From Deltaproteobacteria bacterium (lineage in GTDB: Bacteria; Desulfobacterota; Binatia; UBA9968): DNA of 6,057 nt. The notes beneath the pieces are model-generated. The model ran no database searches and was not told the DNA's origin. It saw only the letters and a list, made by a program, of their open reading frames with translations. The stretch spans positions 1 to 6,057 of the forward strand of contig JAERMN010000523.1 of assembly GCA_016844625.1 (NCBI GenBank), given 5' to 3'. Both the position numbers and the translations under genes were made by a program. Every line of letters begins with the position of its first letter. The first letter of the stretch is position 1. Below are positions 4,940-6,057 of this stretch, in pieces.

Positions 4940-5815
4940 CTAGCCTTCGATCAAACTTCTGAGCAGTGTCAGATTCTCGCGATCCTCTTTCAGGTCTGGC
5001 CCTTTCGGTGTTTCCAGACACATGGGCAAACCCCAGAAGCGTTGGTCGTTCATTAACAGCCGGAACGCTTCGACGCCGATGAAGCCTTGGCCGATATGTT
5101 CGTGGCGGTCGACGCGGGAGTGAAATTCTTTCTTTGAATCGTTGAGGTGGAACGCGGCGAGCAGTTCGATGCCAATGGCCTCGTCGAATTCGCTGAACGT
5201 TCTTTCGTAGCATTCTTTCGTTCTTAGATCGTAACCGGCGGCGAACGCGTGCTCGGTGTCGAAACAGACGCGCAGGCGATCGCATTCTTTGGTCGCGTCG
5301 ATCATGGCGCCGATCTGCTCGAAGCGGTAACCGAGATTCGAACCCTGGCCGGCGGTGATTTCCAGTGTGACTTTGACGGCGAAATCCGGGCAAGCCTGGT
5401 GGACTTCGTCCAATGATTTCGCGATGGTCTTGATGCCTTTGACTTCACCGGCGCCGACGTGGGCGCCTGGGTGGGCGATCAGGTTTGACACGCCGAGAAC
5501 TTCGCAGCGCTCCATTTCGTCGATGAAGGCGGCAACGGAACGCTGGCGCAGTCCAGCGTCGGGCGAGCCGAGATTGAGCAAGTAAGAATCGTGCGCGACC
5601 ACGGCTGTGATGCCGGTTTCTTTACGGTTGGCGTGGAACTGGGCGATCTCATCTTGCGCCAACGGCTTAGCCGCCCACTGGCGCGATGACTTGGTAAAAA
5701 TCTGAATCGCATCGCAGTCTACTTTCTGGCCTTGCAAAAATGCATTGCCAACGCCGCCGGCGATGGACATATGGGCACCCAATAATGGGCCGCGTGGTTT
5801 TTCTTTCTTCTTCAT
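4940..5815 (-). CDS. nfo: Endonuclease IV (deoxyribonuclease IV, AP endonuclease family 2)
   Basis: DNA repair enzyme that cleaves 5' of abasic sites and removes blocked 3' ends in base excision repair, using a trinuclear zinc centre in a TIM barrel. It is 291 aa, close to the family norm. All nine metal ligands expected from E. coli Nfo are visible: His75 (AHDSYLLNL), His115 (AHPGAHVGAG), Glu152 (LEITAGQGSNLG), Asp186 and His189 (CFDTEHAFAAGYD), His223 (FHLNDSKK), Asp236 and His238 (SRVDRHEHIGQG), and Glu268 (LETPKGP). The N-terminal GAHMSIAGG is typical. One small variation is FHSRVDRH where GSRxDRH is commoner. ATG at 5815 follows repeat element C by six bases with no clear Shine-Dalgarno sequence. 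The alternative Met16 lies inside the conserved GAHMS motif and would break the fold. Upstream on the same strand lies the DUF885 gene, about 100 bases away. Confidence 0.96.
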   Translation of the reverse strand: MKKKEKPRGPLLGAHMSIAGGVGNAFLQGQKVDCDAIQIFTKSSRQWAAKPLAQDEIAQFHANRKETGITAVVAHDSYLLNLGSPDAGLRQRSVAAFIDEMERCEVLGVSNLIAHPGAHVGAGEVKGIKTIAKSLDEVHQACPDFAVKVTLEITAGQGSNLGYRFEQIGAMIDATKECDRLRVCFDTEHAFAAGYDLRTKECYERTFSEFDEAIGIELLAAFHLNDSKKEFHSRVDRHEHIGQGFIGVEAFRLLMNDQRFWGLPMCLETPKGPDLKEDRENLTLLRSLIEG

Positions 5816-5821
5816 AACATT

Positions 5822-5908
5822 TTGAACGGCTTGAACGATTTGACCGTATTGAACGAATTAAAGACGCGGCCCTTGGTTCAAGCCGTTCAAATCGTTCAAA
5901 ACGTTCAA
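5822..5908. repeat. Intergenic inverted element C, built of nonamers
   Basis: The left arm (5822-5857) is four contiguous 9-nt words: TTGAACGGC, TTGAACGAT, TTGACCGTA, TTGAACGAA. The right arm (5873-5908) is four inverted words: TTGGTTCAA, GCCGTTCAA, ATCGTTCAA, AACGTTCAA. They are separated by 15 bases. Paired in register the arms agree at 30 of 36 positions, and a 15-nt perfect inverted repeat links 5822-5836 with 5876-5890. It fills the gap between the DUF885 stop and the endonuclease IV start on the minus strand, ending six bases from the ATG. The architecture is the same as elements A and B, but the word and its length differ. Confidence 0.85.
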
Positions 5909-5919
5909 GTCGTTTCGGA

Positions 5920-6057
5920 TCATGCGGTGAAGTGTCTCTTCTCAACAAGCGGCAGTGAAATGCTGCCCGCGCTGAGCAGTTTGTCGTGGAATTCGCAGAG
6001 GCTAAACTTGCCGCCGAGCCGTTTTTGCTCCTGCTCGCGCAGGCGGTTGATGATCGA
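5920..6057 (-). CDS. DUF885 family protein, C-terminal fragment (runs off the right edge)
   Basis: The last 45 residues of a minus-strand gene whose start lies beyond the window. Segments LREQEQKRLGGKFSLCEFHDKLLSAGSISLPLVEK match the C-terminal style of DUF885 proteins, which commonly end in a KFxLxxFHDxxLxxGxxPLxxLE pattern. The family is large, often annotated as hypothetical or lipoprotein, and has been linked to peptidase-like folds; nothing of the catalytic part is visible here. The stop TGA (5920-5922) is followed at once by repeat element C and then endonuclease IV on the same strand, so the two genes may share a transcript. Confidence 0.7.
   Translation of the reverse strand, partial: SIINRLREQEQKRLGGKFSLCEFHDKLLSAGSISLPLVEKRHFTA

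Noticed and set aside
5667..5948. A minus-strand 93-codon frame with RFERFERLE-type repeats
   Set aside because: The repeat is the 9-nt word of element C read as three-codon units and the rest is antisense or out of frame to nfo.

Overview
The window is about 6 kb of bacterial DNA with tightly spaced genes. From left to right it holds a 2-Cys peroxiredoxin (+), a VIT1/CCC1-type metal transporter (+), a CaiB/BaiF-type (family III) CoA-transferase (-), a 43-codon ORF with a strong Shine-Dalgarno sequence (+), a DUF2332 family protein (+) whose start is frameshifted, endonuclease IV (-), and the C-terminal tail of a DUF885 protein (-) cut by the right edge. No rRNA, tRNA, CRISPR array or recognisable transposase was found. 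The gene set and moderate-to-high GC fit an uncultivated Deltaproteobacteria-, Methylomirabilota- or Binatota-like bacterium, but this placement is a weak guess from style, not from a marker gene.

The two flanks look like the native backbone. Peroxiredoxin (peroxide removal), VIT transporter (iron/manganese handling) and endonuclease IV (repair of abasic and oxidised DNA) share an oxidative-stress theme, though they are not one operon. The intergenic gaps on both flanks (about 64-156, 720-813 and 5822-5908) carry the same kind of element. Each arm is about four degenerate copies of a short word, the two arms are inverted relative to each other, and a short spacer separates them. The word is 7 nt in the first two elements and 9 nt in the third. 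Two of the elements stop 5-6 nt before a start codon that has no visible Shine-Dalgarno sequence. This repeat architecture is the most unusual signal in the window.

The middle (about 1670-4740) looks like accessory DNA. The CoA-transferase is visibly more GC-rich than its neighbours, and its reading frame is closed by an in-frame TAG only five codons before its GTG start. About 320 bases of divergent intergenic DNA with a candidate operator palindrome follow. The DUF2332 gene has a clean SD plus ATG in the wrong frame; one missing A in an A-run right after the ATG would explain this. The convergent gap between DUF2332 and endonuclease IV carries a perfect 12-bp-stem palindrome and a second related inverted repeat.
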